Positions 35,916 through 44,524 of a stretch of DNA of 64,000 nt are shown piece after piece. The position numbers were made by a program, and so were the translations under genes. Below the pieces are notes generated by a model. It was not told the origin of the DNA, did not search any database, and saw only the letters and a program-made list of their open reading frames with translations. Every line of letters starts with the position of its first letter. Positions within the stretch are counted from its first letter, which is position 1. The DNA comes from Actinopolymorpha singaporensis (lineage in GTDB: Bacteria > Actinomycetota > Actinomycetes > Propionibacteriales > Actinopolymorphaceae), in assembly GCF_900104745.1 (NCBI RefSeq), contig NZ_LT629732.1, positions 5,133,981 to 5,197,980 on the forward strand. Reading direction: 5' to 3'.

Positions 35916-37433
35916 TCAGCCGTTGCCGGTGAGCTTCTCCCGCAGCGCCGCGAGCGCCTCGTCCGAAGCCAGCGTGCCCTCGGCCTCGCGGGACGGCTCG
36001 GCCGATGCGTAGGACTGACCGGAGGAGGAGGAAGAAGAAGGTGCCGCGGCCGCGGGGGCCTCGCTCTCCTCGATCTCGGCCTGCTGCGCGGCCTCGATCT
36101 GCTTCTTGTGCGCCTCCCAGCGGCTGTGCGCCTCGGCGTACTCGCGCTCCCACTGGTCACGCTGCTTCTCGAAGCCCTCGAGCCACTCGCCCGTCTCCGG
36201 GTCGAAGCCCTCGGGGTACTTGTAGTTGCCCTGGTCGTCGTACTCGGCGGCCATGCCGTAGAGGGTCGGGTCGAACTGCTCCCCGATCGCCTCGGCACCC
36301 TCGTTGGCCTGCTTGAGCGACAGCGAGATCCGGCGGCGCTCGAGGTCGATGTCGATGATCTTGACCATGACGTCGTTACCGACCTGAACAACCTGCTCGG
36401 GCACCTCTACGTGGCGCTCGGCCAGCTCGGAGATGTGCACCAGACCCTCGATGCCGTCGTCGACCCGGACGAACGCACCGAACGGCACCAGCTTGGTGAC
36501 CTTGCCCGGCACGATCTGGCCGATCTGGTGGATCCGGGCGAACTGCTGCCACGGGTCCTCCTGCGTCGACTTCAGCGACAGCGAGACGCGCTCGCGGTCG
36601 AGGTCGACGTCGAGCACCTCGACGGTGACCTCCTGGCCCACTTCGACGACCTCGCTCGGGTGGTCGATGTGCTTCCAGGAGAGCTCCGAAACGTGCACCA
36701 GACCGTCGACGCCACCGAGGTCCACGAACGCACCGAAGTTGACGATGCTGGAGACGACGCCCTTGCGGATCTGGCCCTTCTGCAGCTGGTGCAGGAAGTT
36801 CTGCCGGACCTCGGACTGGGTCTGCTCCAGCCACGCGCGCCGGGACAGGACCACGTTGTTGCGGTTCTTGTCCAGCTCGATGATCTTGGCCTCGAGCTCG
36901 CGGCTGACGTAGGGCTGCAGGTCGCGCACGCGCCGCATCTCCACCAGGGAGGCCGGCAGGAAGCCACGCAGACCGATGTCGAGGATGAGACCGCCCTTGA
37001 CGACCTCGATGACGGTGCCGGTGACGACGCCGTCCTCCTCCTTGATCTGCTCGATCGTGCCCCAGGCGCGCTCGTACTGAGCACGCTTCTTGGACAGGAT
37101 CAGGCGGCCTTCCTTGTCTTCCTTCTGGAGGACCAGCGCCTCGACGTGGTCGCCGACCTTCACCACTTCGCCCGGGTCGACGTCGTGCTTGATCGACAGC
37201 TCCCGAGCGGGGATCACGCCTTCGGTCTTGTAGCCGATGTCGAGCAGGACCTCGTCCCGGTCGACTTTCACGACGGTGCCCTCGACGATGTCACCGTCGT
37301 TGAAGTACTTGATTGTCTCGTCGATCGCGGCGAGGAAGGCCTCCTCCGAACCCACGTCGTTCACCGCGACCTGCGGCGTCTTCTGCTGGGCCGGTGCTGA
37401 TTCGGTCAGCGGGGCCTCGATGCTGCTCGTCAT
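35916..37433 (-). CDS. rpsA: 30S ribosomal protein S1
   Basis: A 505-residue S1 protein with four S1 (OB-fold) domains at about 47-116, 134-201, 222-289 and 307-375, for example GQIRKGVVSSIVNFGAFVDL in the third. The C-terminal 130 residues are charged and low-complexity with a six-serine run. It recruits structured mRNAs to the ribosome. Four domains, not six, is the actinobacterial form. The ATG at 37433 follows GGAG by 11 nt. A clear promoter lies 175 bp upstream, giving a leader of about 165 nt. Its position beside coaE and polA is conserved in actinobacteria. Confidence 0.96.
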   Translation of the reverse strand: MTSSIEAPLTESAPAQQKTPQVAVNDVGSEEAFLAAIDETIKYFNDGDIVEGTVVKVDRDEVLLDIGYKTEGVIPARELSIKHDVDPGEVVKVGDHVEALVLQKEDKEGRLILSKKRAQYERAWGTIEQIKEEDGVVTGTVIEVVKGGLILDIGLRGFLPASLVEMRRVRDLQPYVSRELEAKIIELDKNRNNVVLSRRAWLEQTQSEVRQNFLHQLQKGQIRKGVVSSIVNFGAFVDLGGVDGLVHVSELSWKHIDHPSEVVEVGQEVTVEVLDVDLDRERVSLSLKSTQEDPWQQFARIHQIGQIVPGKVTKLVPFGAFVRVDDGIEGLVHISELAERHVEVPEQVVQVGNDVMVKIIDIDLERRRISLSLKQANEGAEAIGEQFDPTLYGMAAEYDDQGNYKYPEGFDPETGEWLEGFEKQRDQWEREYAEAHSRWEAHKKQIEAAQQAEIEESEAPAAAAPSSSSSSGQSYASAEPSREAEGTLASDEALAALREKLTGNG

Positions 37434-37600
37434 CTGGTTGATGGCTCCGATATGGCGTTGGTCGTCGTCACGTGCGCGCGTGGACCCTTTGATCGCACTG
37501 CCGAGAAGTCGCGGCCGTTTTTCCTGGGCCGGAACCAGGTGATTTCGACAAGAACGAGCGCGAGCCTGCTCCGTCCGAGGTCGCACAGGCCCACAACGCT
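37434..37600 (-). other. Long leader of rpsA
   Basis: About 165 nt lie between the predicted start and the rpsA ATG. An open frame (starting GTG 37595) runs through it and ends with TGA at 37430-37432, overlapping the rpsA ATG; it encodes no recognisable protein, so coupling or autoregulation through this leader is only a possibility. Confidence 0.3.
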
Positions 37601-37606
37601 CATGTC

Positions 37607-37636
37607 AGGATACGGGTGCCCCGCGACAAGGGTCAA
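37607..37636 (-). promoter_or_regulatory. Promoter of rpsA
   Basis: On the minus strand TTGACC (37636-37631), an 18-nt spacer and TATCCT (37612-37607) give one of the best sigma-70 matches in the window. Confidence 0.7.
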
Positions 37637-37802
37637 CGCAACCCCGCAGACAGCGGCCATCCCAAACGCGGGATCTTCGCGGAGCGTTCCCGCTGGGCAG
37701 CACACCGGGAGCCGAAGGGCCGATTTGTCCGGTATCGGGGTCATCGGCCGGTCGCCACAGGCTACGGCATGGCAGGACCCGGCTGCGGCACCCGACCCTG
37801 AT

Positions 37803-37857
37803 CCGCTCCGCGGCGCAGGCCCCGGGCGGTTTCCGAAGCCGGCCGCCGACGGAGCGG
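37803..37857 (-). terminator. Possible terminator after the phosphotransferase gene
   Basis: CCGCTCCG (37803-37810) and CGGAGCGG (37850-37857) can pair 8 bp across a GC-rich 39-nt loop, just past the stop at 37863. The remaining 37637-37802 holds no gene I can support. Confidence 0.35.
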
Positions 37858-37862
37858 GAGGC

Positions 37863-38864
37863 TCATCCGCGCGCGGGGCGGCCCCATTCGGGGCGTCCGC
37901 CCGACAGGTCGCGGGCCCGGGTACAGCGCAGCAGCAGGTCGGTGGCGGCCCGGGTGATCTCGTGTTGCTCGGACCTGCCGGCCAGGTCGACCAGCGCGAA
38001 CAGGTCGACCGCCTGGGCGATCCGCCGGAACTCCGGGTGCAGCGGCGGGCCGTAGGTGCGCAACGCGTCGACGGCGGCGCCGGCGAACAGCTCGTCGGTC
38101 TCGAACCGCAGCAGGTTGCCGAGGTCCGCGTAGGGACTGCCGGCGTGGGCGTACTCCCAGTCGACCAGGCCGGTCACCTGGCCGGTCCCGGGGTCGACGA
38201 GGAGGTTCTTGGGGTTGAAGTCGGAGTGGCACAGACAGGTACGCCGAACCTCGTCGAGCAGGTCCTGGCCCTGCCTCGCCACCTCCCGCAGGCCGGCGAA
38301 GTCGGCGACGCTCCACGTGGCGAGGCCGCCGGACTTCCGGTGGGCGTCGACCCACTCCTCCAGTCCGCCGGCGGCTCCGGTCCAGGGCCGGATCCGCAGG
38401 TCGGCGTCGACGAACTCGCCCGCCCCGGGGAAGGGCATCCCAGACAGCCGGGCGAGCACCCTGCCGACGCCGGCGCCCGCTGCCTCGCGCAGCCGCGGCG
38501 GCGCGTCCGGTAGCCAGCGGTCCAGCGGCTCGCCGGGCAGCCGCTCCATGAGCAGGTACGCCGGCTGGTCGGGGGTTGCCTGGGTGCGCAGGTCGAGGAC
38601 CCGCGGCACCGGCACCAGGTCGCGGACCAGGGCGAGCAGCGCGGCGTCGATCCCTGCCCTGCCTGGCTCGCGGAGGTAGAGCCGGAGCACGGCCTCCTCA
38701 CCCGGGGCGCCGACGAGGAACGTCTCGCCGCTGTATCCGCCGGACAACGGCCGGGCCTCGGCGCCGAGGAGGAGCCGGGCGGCCGTGGTCACCGGGCGTC
38801 CCGCGCCGCCGTCCTCGCCGGAGCCGTCACCGACATCGGGATCGCCGCCGGGTGTGGGTGGCAT
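37863..38864 (-). CDS. Aminoglycoside/choline-kinase-like phosphotransferase
   Basis: A 333-residue APH-fold kinase. The Brenner motif CHSDFNPKNLLVD carries catalytic D215, and GLVDWEYAHAGSPYADLG binds Mg. The N-lobe has GGYSGETFLVG and AVLRLYLR. The family phosphorylates many small molecules; resistance to aminoglycosides should not be assumed and the substrate is unknown. The ATG at 38864 lies 9 nt after the M18 aminopeptidase stop, so the two are co-transcribed; a GTG at 38792 is an alternative start. Confidence 0.83.
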   Translation of the reverse strand: MPPTPGGDPDVGDGSGEDGGAGRPVTTAARLLLGAEARPLSGGYSGETFLVGAPGEEAVLRLYLREPGRAGIDAALLALVRDLVPVPRVLDLRTQATPDQPAYLLMERLPGEPLDRWLPDAPPRLREAAGAGVGRVLARLSGMPFPGAGEFVDADLRIRPWTGAAGGLEEWVDAHRKSGGLATWSVADFAGLREVARQGQDLLDEVRRTCLCHSDFNPKNLLVDPGTGQVTGLVDWEYAHAGSPYADLGNLLRFETDELFAGAAVDALRTYGPPLHPEFRRIAQAVDLFALVDLAGRSEQHEITRAATDLLLRCTRARDLSGGRPEWGRPARG

Positions 38865-38873
38865 CGGCGTCGC

Positions 38874-40202
38874 TCAGGCCGCGGGTGCGAGGAATGCGGC
38901 CAGGGCGTCGACGTACATCCCCGGATCGGCGGCCCCGCACAGCTCCCGCGCGGAGTGCATCGCGAGCTGCGGCGCGCCCACGTCGACGGTGGTGAGGCCG
39001 ACACCCGCGGCCGTGATCGGCCCGACGGTGGACCCGCAGGGCATGTCGGCGCGGCTGACGAACCGCTGCAGCGGGACGTCGGCCTGCTCGCAGGCGGACA
39101 CGAACGCACCGGTGCCGCGGGCGTCGGTGGCGTACCGGAGGTTGACGTTGACCTTGAGCACCGGCCCACCATTGACGGCGATCAGGTGGTGGGGCTCGTG
39201 GCGCTCGGGATAGTTGGGGTGCGTCGCGTGGGCCATGTCACCGGACGCGCAGACGGACCCGGCGAGGGCCCGCAGGAGGTCCTCCCGGTCGCCGCCGCCG
39301 GCGAGCACGATCCGCTCGAGGACCGCGGGCAGCAGCGTGGACGCGGCGCCGCGCTCGGAGACGCTGCCCACCTCCTCGTGGTCGAACAACGCCAGCACCG
39401 GCACGAGCGGGACAGCTCCGGGGGTGTCCACTGCTTTCAGCAGTGCGCGAACGCCGGCGTAGGTGGTGCCGAGGTTGTCCAGCCGCGGTGCGCTCACCAG
39501 GTCGCCGTCGCGGCCGATCAGCGTGCTCGGTGCGAGGTCGTGGGTCATCAGCTCCCAGGCGAGGACGTCGCCTGGCTCGACCTCCAGCTCCTCGGCGACG
39601 AACGCGGTGAAGTCGCCGGGTGAGGTGCCCACCCCCCAGACCGGGAACACGTGCTGCTGGGGGTTGAGCTTCACTCCGGTCTCGCGGATCTCGCGGTCGA
39701 GGTGGATCGCGAGCTGCGGCACCCGCAGGATCGGGCGGTCGACCACCAGCAGGCGTTCGTCGGTGCCGTCCGGGGTGCGGACGCTGATCCGGCCGGACAG
39801 GCCGAGGTCGCGGTCGAGCCAGGAGTTGAGCAGTGCGCCGCCGTAGGGCTCGGCGGCGAGCACCTGCCAACCGGCCCGGGTGATGTCGGGGTGCGGCTTG
39901 ATCCGGAGGTTTGGGCTGTCGGTGTGCGCACCGACGACCCGGAAGGCAGTGTGGGCGCCGGCCGCCTGCTCGGTGCTCCACGCGACCAGCGAACCGCCGC
40001 GAACGGTGTAGTAGCGGCCGGGGTCGCGCGGCCAGCGGGCCGCCTCGTCCACCGCGGTGAACCCGGACGCCTCCAGCCGGGCGGCCGCCTCCGCGCAGGC
40101 GTGGAACGGCGACGGCGCGGCGTCGATGAACTCACACAGGCCGGCGGCCTCGGCGAAGCGCTCGGGCGCGGACGGGGTGTCGGTCGAGGGCTCAGTGGAC
40201 AT
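38874..40202 (-). CDS. apeB: M18 family aminopeptidase
   Basis: A 442-residue dinuclear zinc aminopeptidase. Metal and catalytic residues are H93 and D95 in [13 protein letters not shown]242 in RLDNLGT, E276-E277 in DHEEVGS, and a late histidine in [23 protein letters not shown] is a further family signature. M18 enzymes form dodecameric tetrahedra and prefer acidic or neutral N-terminal residues. The ATG at 40202 is 7 nt after TAGGAT, so the mRNA is probably leaderless. It is divergent from the methyltransferase gene across an 18-bp tandem repeat. Confidence 0.94.
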   Translation of the reverse strand: MSTEPSTDTPSAPERFAEAAGLCEFIDAAPSPFHACAEAAARLEASGFTAVDEAARWPRDPGRYYTVRGGSLVAWSTEQAAGAHTAFRVVGAHTDSPNLRIKPHPDITRAGWQVLAAEPYGGALLNSWLDRDLGLSGRISVRTPDGTDERLLVVDRPILRVPQLAIHLDREIRETGVKLNPQQHVFPVWGVGTSPGDFTAFVAEELEVEPGDVLAWELMTHDLAPSTLIGRDGDLVSAPRLDNLGTTYAGVRALLKAVDTPGAVPLVPVLALFDHEEVGSVSERGAASTLLPAVLERIVLAGGGDREDLLRALAGSVCASGDMAHATHPNYPERHEPHHLIAVNGGPVLKVNVNLRYATDARGTGAFVSACEQADVPLQRFVSRADMPCGSTVGPITAAGVGLTTVDVGAPQLAMHSARELCGAADPGMYVDALAAFLAPAA

Positions 40203-40209
40203 GCGGAGG

Positions 40210-40215
40210 ATCCTA
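40210..40215 (-). promoter_or_regulatory. -10 box of a leaderless apeB transcript
   Basis: TAGGAT on the minus strand ends 7 nt before the ATG; the 18-bp repeats begin about 17 bp upstream, where the -35 region would be. Confidence 0.5.
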
Positions 40216-40231
40216 GTGGGCTGCTCCGACA

Positions 40232-40303
40232 GCGCGGCTCGTGGAAGAAGCGCGGCTCGTGGAAGAAGCGCGGCTCGTGGAAGAAGCGCGGCTCGTGGAA
40301 GGA
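40232..40303 (+). repeat. Four 18-bp direct tandem repeats
   Basis: GCGCGGCTCGTGGAAGAA begins at 40232, 40250 and 40268, and a copy with one mismatch (GGA end) at 40286. The units are head to tail in the gap between divergent apeB and methyltransferase genes. The unit length is a multiple of three, so frames pass through. Confidence 0.95.
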
Positions 40304-40319
40304 AGGAAAGGTGTGCGGC

Positions 40320-41132
40320 GTGGCCGAGCCTTCAGGCGCGACCGGACCGTCCGGCCGCGCGCCCGGCCCGAGGGTGCCGGGCGCGGCCAACCGGCGGTGG
40401 TGGGACGACAACGCCGACGAGTACCAGCTGGAGCACGGGGCCTTCCTGCGTGACACCGGCTTCGTGTGGGGACCAGAGGGGCTGGACGAGGCGGACGCGG
40501 GCCTGCTCGGCGACGTACGCGGGCTGCGGATCCTCGAGGTGGGGTGCGGTGCTGCCCAGTGCGCCCGCTGGTTGCGGACCGCCGGCGCCCACCCGGTCGG
40601 GGTCGACGTGTCGTTCCGGCAGGCGCAGCACGCTCGGCGCCTGGACGAGCAGACCGGCGTGGCGGTGCCCGTGGTCACCGCGGACGCCGGAGCGCTGCCG
40701 TTCACCGGCGCGACCTTCGACGTGGCGTGTTCGGCGTACGGCGCACTGCCGTTCGTCGCCGATCTCGACGGGGTGTTGCGGGAGGTTGCCCGGGTGCTGC
40801 GGGAGCGGGGCCGCTGGGTGTTCAGTGTCAGCCACCCGGTGCGGTGGGCGTTCCCGGACGACCCCGGGCCGGCGGGGCTGGTGGCGAACCGGTCCTACTT
40901 CGACCGGACACCGTACGTCGAGACCGACCGGACAGGGCGTCCGGCGTACGCCGAGTACCACCGCACGCTCGGTGACTGGATCCGTGCGCTGACCGCTGCG
41001 GGCTTCGTCGTCCGCGACCTGGTGGAGCCCGACTGGCCGGCGGACAACACCAACGTGTGGGGCGGCTGGAGCCCGCTTCGCGGCCGGCTGCTGCCCGGCA
41101 CGGCGATCTTCGTCTGCGAACGCGCGGCGTAG
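40320..41132 (+). CDS. SAM-dependent methyltransferase (class I)
   Basis: About 270 residues. [16 protein letters not shown] (70-85) is motif [10 protein letters not shown] binds the ribose, and [20 protein letters not shown] is the post-I/II region; [18 protein letters not shown] is typical of actinobacterial UbiE/type-11 methyltransferases. The N-terminal [17 protein letters not shown] also matches. The GTG at 40320 is chosen for the AAGGAAAGG just upstream; a GTG at 40311 is in frame. The substrate is unknown. Its leader contains the 18-bp repeats. Confidence 0.85.
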   Translation: MAEPSGATGPSGRAPGPRVPGAANRRWWDDNADEYQLEHGAFLRDTGFVWGPEGLDEADAGLLGDVRGLRILEVGCGAAQCARWLRTAGAHPVGVDVSFRQAQHARRLDEQTGVAVPVVTADAGALPFTGATFDVACSAYGALPFVADLDGVLREVARVLRERGRWVFSVSHPVRWAFPDDPGPAGLVANRSYFDRTPYVETDRTGRPAYAEYHRTLGDWIRALTAAGFVVRDLVEPDWPADNTNVWGGWSPLRGRLLPGTAIFVCERAA

Positions 41133-41145
41133 CGCCTGACCCTGC

Positions 41146-41176
41146 GGCCGGCCCCAGGGTGTGTCGCGGGCCGGCC
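41146..41176. terminator. Bidirectional terminator between methyltransferase and polA
   Basis: GGCCGGCCC (41146-41154) and GGGCCGGCC (41168-41176) form a 9-bp GC stem around a 13-nt loop between convergent stops. Confidence 0.7.
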
Positions 41177-41187
41177 CAGCGAGCGGG

Positions 41188-43890
41188 TCAGTGGCCGGCC
41201 TCGTGCCACGTGCGCCCCTCCCCGAGGGAGACGTCGAGCGGGACGGTCAGGTCCGCGGCCCCGCCCATCTGCGCGCGGAGCAGCTCCTCGACCTGGGCCT
41301 GCTCCCCCGGGGCCACCTCCAGCACGAGCTCGTCGTGCACCTGCAGCAGGACGCGGGACGTGAGCCCGGCCGTGCGCAGCGCCTCGTCGACGCCGAGCAT
41401 CGCGACCTTGATCAGGTCGGCCGCCGATCCCTGGATCGGGGCGTTCAGCGCCATGCGTTCGGCCATCTCCCGGCGCTGGCGGTTGTCGCTGGTGAGGTCG
41501 GGAAGGTAGCGGCGGCGGCCGAGAATCGTCTCGGTGTAGCCGGTCTTGCGGGCCGCGTCGACGACGCCGCGCAGGTAGTCGCGCACCCCGCCGAAGCGCT
41601 CGAAGTATTCGTCCATCAGCCCGCGCGCCTCGGCTGTGTCGATGCGCAACTGCTGGGACAGGCCGTACGCCGACAGGCCGTAGGCGAGGCCGTAGTTCAT
41701 CGCCTTGATCTTGGCCCGCATCTCGTGGGTGACCTCGGCCGGCGGAACGGAGAACACCCGCGAGGCGGTGGCGGCGTGGAAGTCCTCGCCGGAGTTGAAC
41801 GCGTCGATCAGCCCAGCGTCGTCGGACAGGTGGGCCATGATCCGCATCTCGATCTGGCTGTAGTCGGCGGTCACCAGCCGCTCGAACCCCGGCCCGACGA
41901 CGAACGCCTCGCGGATGCGGCGGCCCTCCTCGGTGCGGATGGGGATGTTCTGCAGATTGGGATCGGTGGACGACAACCGGCCGGTCGCGGCGATGGTCTG
42001 GTTGAACGTGGTGTGGATCCGGCCGTCGTGGGCGATCGTCTTGAGCAGGCCCTCGACCGTGGACCGCAGCCTCGACGCGTCGCGGTGTGCCAGCAGGTGA
42101 GCGAGGAACGGGTGCTCGGTCTGCACGAACAGCTGCTGCAGCGCCTCGGCGTCGGTGGTGTAGCCGGTCTTGGTGCGCTTGGTCTTCGGCATGCCGAGCT
42201 TGTCGAACAGCACCACCTGGAGCTGCTTGGGCGAGCCGAGGTTGATCTCCTCGCCGATCACGCGATAGGCGTCATCGGCGGCCTGCTTGACCTGCCCGGC
42301 GAAGTGGGCCTCCAGCTCCGACAGCCGGTCGGCGTCGACGCAGATGCCGACCTGCTCCATCCGGGCGAGCACGCTCACCAGGGGCAGCTCGACCTCACCG
42401 AGCAGCCGGGCACCGCCTCGCTGGGACAGCTCCTCGTCGAGCTTGGCGGCGAGGTCGATGACCGCGCGTGCGGCCACCATGGCGGTCTCGGCGATGCCAC
42501 CGGACTCGTCCACGCCGTCCAGGCTGAGCTGCCCGTCGTCGGCCGTCTCGGTGCGCAGCTCCCGGCGGAGGTATCGCAGGGTGAGGTCGGACAGGTCGTA
42601 GGAGCGCTGGTCGGGGCGTACGAGATAGGCCGCGAGCGCGGTGTCGCTGGTGAGGCCGCGCAGCGTCCAGCCCCGGGCGGCGAGCGCGAGGATCGGTCCC
42701 TTCGCGTCGTGCAGCGCCTTCTCGTGCGCCGGATCGGCGAGCCAGTCGGCGAGCACCTGCTCGTCCTCGGGACTCATCAGGGTCGGGTCGAGCCAGACGG
42801 CGGCTCCGTCGGAGGAGGCCAGCGCGACACCGGCGACGTCTCCGGAACCTCTCCCCCAGCTGCCCTGGACGTGCAGCCCGGTGCGGACCGTGCCGGGCGC
42901 TCCCTTGGCGTGCTTGTCCAGCCAGCCCGCGAGCTGCCCCGGCTCCAGGGCGGCACCGGTGACCTCGAACCCCTCCTCGGCCTCGGGCTCGGCCGTGTGC
43001 AGGGTGGCGAAGAGCCGCTCGCGCAGCACCCGGAACTCCAGCGCGTCGAAGACGCGGTGCACGGCGTCTCGGTCCCACGGCCGCAGGACGAGATCGCCAG
43101 GCTGCACCGGAAGCGACAGGTCGCAGACGAGGCCGTTGAGCTGGCGGTTCTGCAGCACCTGTCCGAGGTGATCCCGCAGCGACTGACCGGCCTTGCCCTT
43201 CACCTCGTCGACATGGGCCACGAGGTCGTCGAGCGAGCCGTACTGGTTGAGCCACTTCGCCGCGGTCTTCGGCCCCACACCGGGAACGCCGGGAAGGTTG
43301 TCGCTGGTCTCGCCGACGAGGGCGGCGAGATCGCTGTAACGCTCGGGCGGGATGGCGTAGCGCCGCTCCACCTCGGCCGGAGTGATCCGCGCGACCTCCG
43401 ACACCCCGCGCGTCGGGTAGATCACCGTCAGGTCGTCGCTGACCAGCGAGAACGTGTCGCGGTCGCCGGAGACCACCAGCACCTCGTAGCCGTGCGCGGC
43501 CGCGCCCGTGGCGAGCGTCGCGATCACGTCGTCGGCCTCGTAACCCTCCGCCTCCACGAACCGGATGTTGAGGGCGCCGAGCACCTCCTTGATCAGCGGC
43601 AGCTGGCTGCGGAACTCGTCGGGCGTCTTCGCCCGGCCGGCTTTGTACTCCGCGTAGGCCTCGCTGCGGAAGGTCTGCCGCCCGACGTCGAAGGCGACCG
43701 CGATGTGAGTCGGCTGCTCGTCACGCAGCATGTTGATCAACATCGAGGTGAAGCCGTAGACCGCGTTGGTGGTCTGTCCCGTCGCGGTGGAGAAGTTTTC
43801 CGCCGGCAGGGCGAACCACGCCCGGTAGGCCAGCGAGTGGCCGTCGAGGAGAAGGAGCCGGGGTCGGTCGGTGCGGGGTGCGTCTGCCAC
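41188..43890 (-). CDS. polA: DNA polymerase I
   Basis: A 900-residue Pol I. The 5'-3' exonuclease/flap domain occupies about 1-310 (LLLLDGHSLAYRAWFAL, VSGDRDTFSLV). The middle 3'-5' exonuclease-like domain lacks the acidic metal-binding residues, so no proofreading is expected, as in other actinobacterial Pol I. The polymerase domain has motif A VTADYSQIEMRIMAHLSDD (D676), motif B KIKAMNYGLAYGLSAYGL and motif C LQVHDELVLEV (D853). The GTG at 43890 is 7 nt after TAGAGT, indicating a leaderless mRNA; a longer upstream reading lacks family similarity. Confidence 0.96.
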   Translation of the reverse strand: MADAPRTDRPRLLLLDGHSLAYRAWFALPAENFSTATGQTTNAVYGFTSMLINMLRDEQPTHIAVAFDVGRQTFRSEAYAEYKAGRAKTPDEFRSQLPLIKEVLGALNIRFVEAEGYEADDVIATLATGAAAHGYEVLVVSGDRDTFSLVSDDLTVIYPTRGVSEVARITPAEVERRYAIPPERYSDLAALVGETSDNLPGVPGVGPKTAAKWLNQYGSLDDLVAHVDEVKGKAGQSLRDHLGQVLQNRQLNGLVCDLSLPVQPGDLVLRPWDRDAVHRVFDALEFRVLRERLFATLHTAEPEAEEGFEVTGAALEPGQLAGWLDKHAKGAPGTVRTGLHVQGSWGRGSGDVAGVALASSDGAAVWLDPTLMSPEDEQVLADWLADPAHEKALHDAKGPILALAARGWTLRGLTSDTALAAYLVRPDQRSYDLSDLTLRYLRRELRTETADDGQLSLDGVDESGGIAETAMVAARAVIDLAAKLDEELSQRGGARLLGEVELPLVSVLARMEQVGICVDADRLSELEAHFAGQVKQAADDAYRVIGEEINLGSPKQLQVVLFDKLGMPKTKRTKTGYTTDAEALQQLFVQTEHPFLAHLLAHRDASRLRSTVEGLLKTIAHDGRIHTTFNQTIAATGRLSSTDPNLQNIPIRTEEGRRIREAFVVGPGFERLVTADYSQIEMRIMAHLSDDAGLIDAFNSGEDFHAATASRVFSVPPAEVTHEMRAKIKAMNYGLAYGLSAYGLSQQLRIDTAEARGLMDEYFERFGGVRDYLRGVVDAARKTGYTETILGRRRYLPDLTSDNRQRREMAERMALNAPIQGSAADLIKVAMLGVDEALRTAGLTSRVLLQVHDELVLEVAPGEQAQVEELLRAQMGGAADLTVPLDVSLGEGRTWHEAGH

Positions 43891-43897
43891 GCAGGCG

Positions 43898-43903
43898 ACT
43901 CTA
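43898..43903 (-). promoter_or_regulatory. -10 box of a leaderless polA transcript
   Basis: TAGAGT on the minus strand ends 7 nt before the GTG at 43890. Confidence 0.5.
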
Positions 43904-44063
43904 GTAGTCCCCACCGACAGTCCGGCCGACCGTCCTCGTGAGCCGCCGCCGCCGGCCCGAGCCCACAGGGGGCGGCACCGCGCCCGCACCTGGCGGGCGG
44001 CACCGGGTGGCACCGGGCCGACCAGGCGGGCCCGGCCGACGGCCCGTCTGCTCAACTGGTCGC

Positions 44064-44513
44064 ATGTCTCAGTTGCCGGACGCGCCCATTCACCGCCGCC
44101 TCGGGATCACGATCACCGAGGCCGGCCCGGACCGGTGCGTGGGGACGATGCCGGTGGAGGGAAACACCCAGCCGTTCGGGCTGTTGCACGGCGGTGCGTC
44201 GTGCGTGCTCGCCGAGAGCCTGGCCTCGATCGCCGCGGTGCTGTGGGCCGGGCCGGGCCGGATCGCGGTCGGAGTCGACCTGAACGCCACCCACCACCGC
44301 GGGGTTCGCGGCGGCTCGGTCACCGGGGTGGCCACCCCGCTGCACCGCGGCCGGACCACCGCGACGTACGAGGTGGCGATCACCGACGAGGACGGGCGGC
44401 GCGTGTGCACCGCCCGCCTCACCTGTCACCTCCGCGACGCCGGACCCAGAGCCGAGCCCCCGGGCGGATCCTCGGCCGGCACCGCAATGCCGGCCGAACC
44501 CGGCGCGGGCTGA
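44064..44513 (+). CDS. Hotdog-fold thioesterase (PaaI/MenI-like)
   Basis: 149 residues. The core QPFGLLHGGASCVLAESLAS has the oxyanion-hole H42-G43-G44 and the catalytic E51; VGVDLNATHHRGV is the second strand. Family members hydrolyse 1,4-dihydroxy-2-naphthoyl-CoA in menaquinone synthesis or phenylacetyl-CoA derivatives. In many actinobacteria this gene sits next to polA, as here. It is convergent with ileS, with only 11 bp between stops. The Pro/Gly-rich tail after about residue 125 is not part of the fold. Confidence 0.87.
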   Translation: MSQLPDAPIHRRLGITITEAGPDRCVGTMPVEGNTQPFGLLHGGASCVLAESLASIAAVLWAGPGRIAVGVDLNATHHRGVRGGSVTGVATPLHRGRTTATYEVAITDEDGRRVCTARLTCHLRDAGPRAEPPGGSSAGTAMPAEPGAG

Positions 44514-44524
44514 GTCCCGGGCGG

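Noticed and set aside
37863-38864. Aminoglycoside resistance gene
   Set aside because: The APH fold is shared by many kinases of unrelated small molecules and there is no resistance-specific motif or mobile context.
40232-40303. CRISPR array
   Set aside because: The 18-bp units are head to tail with no spacers and no cas genes are present.
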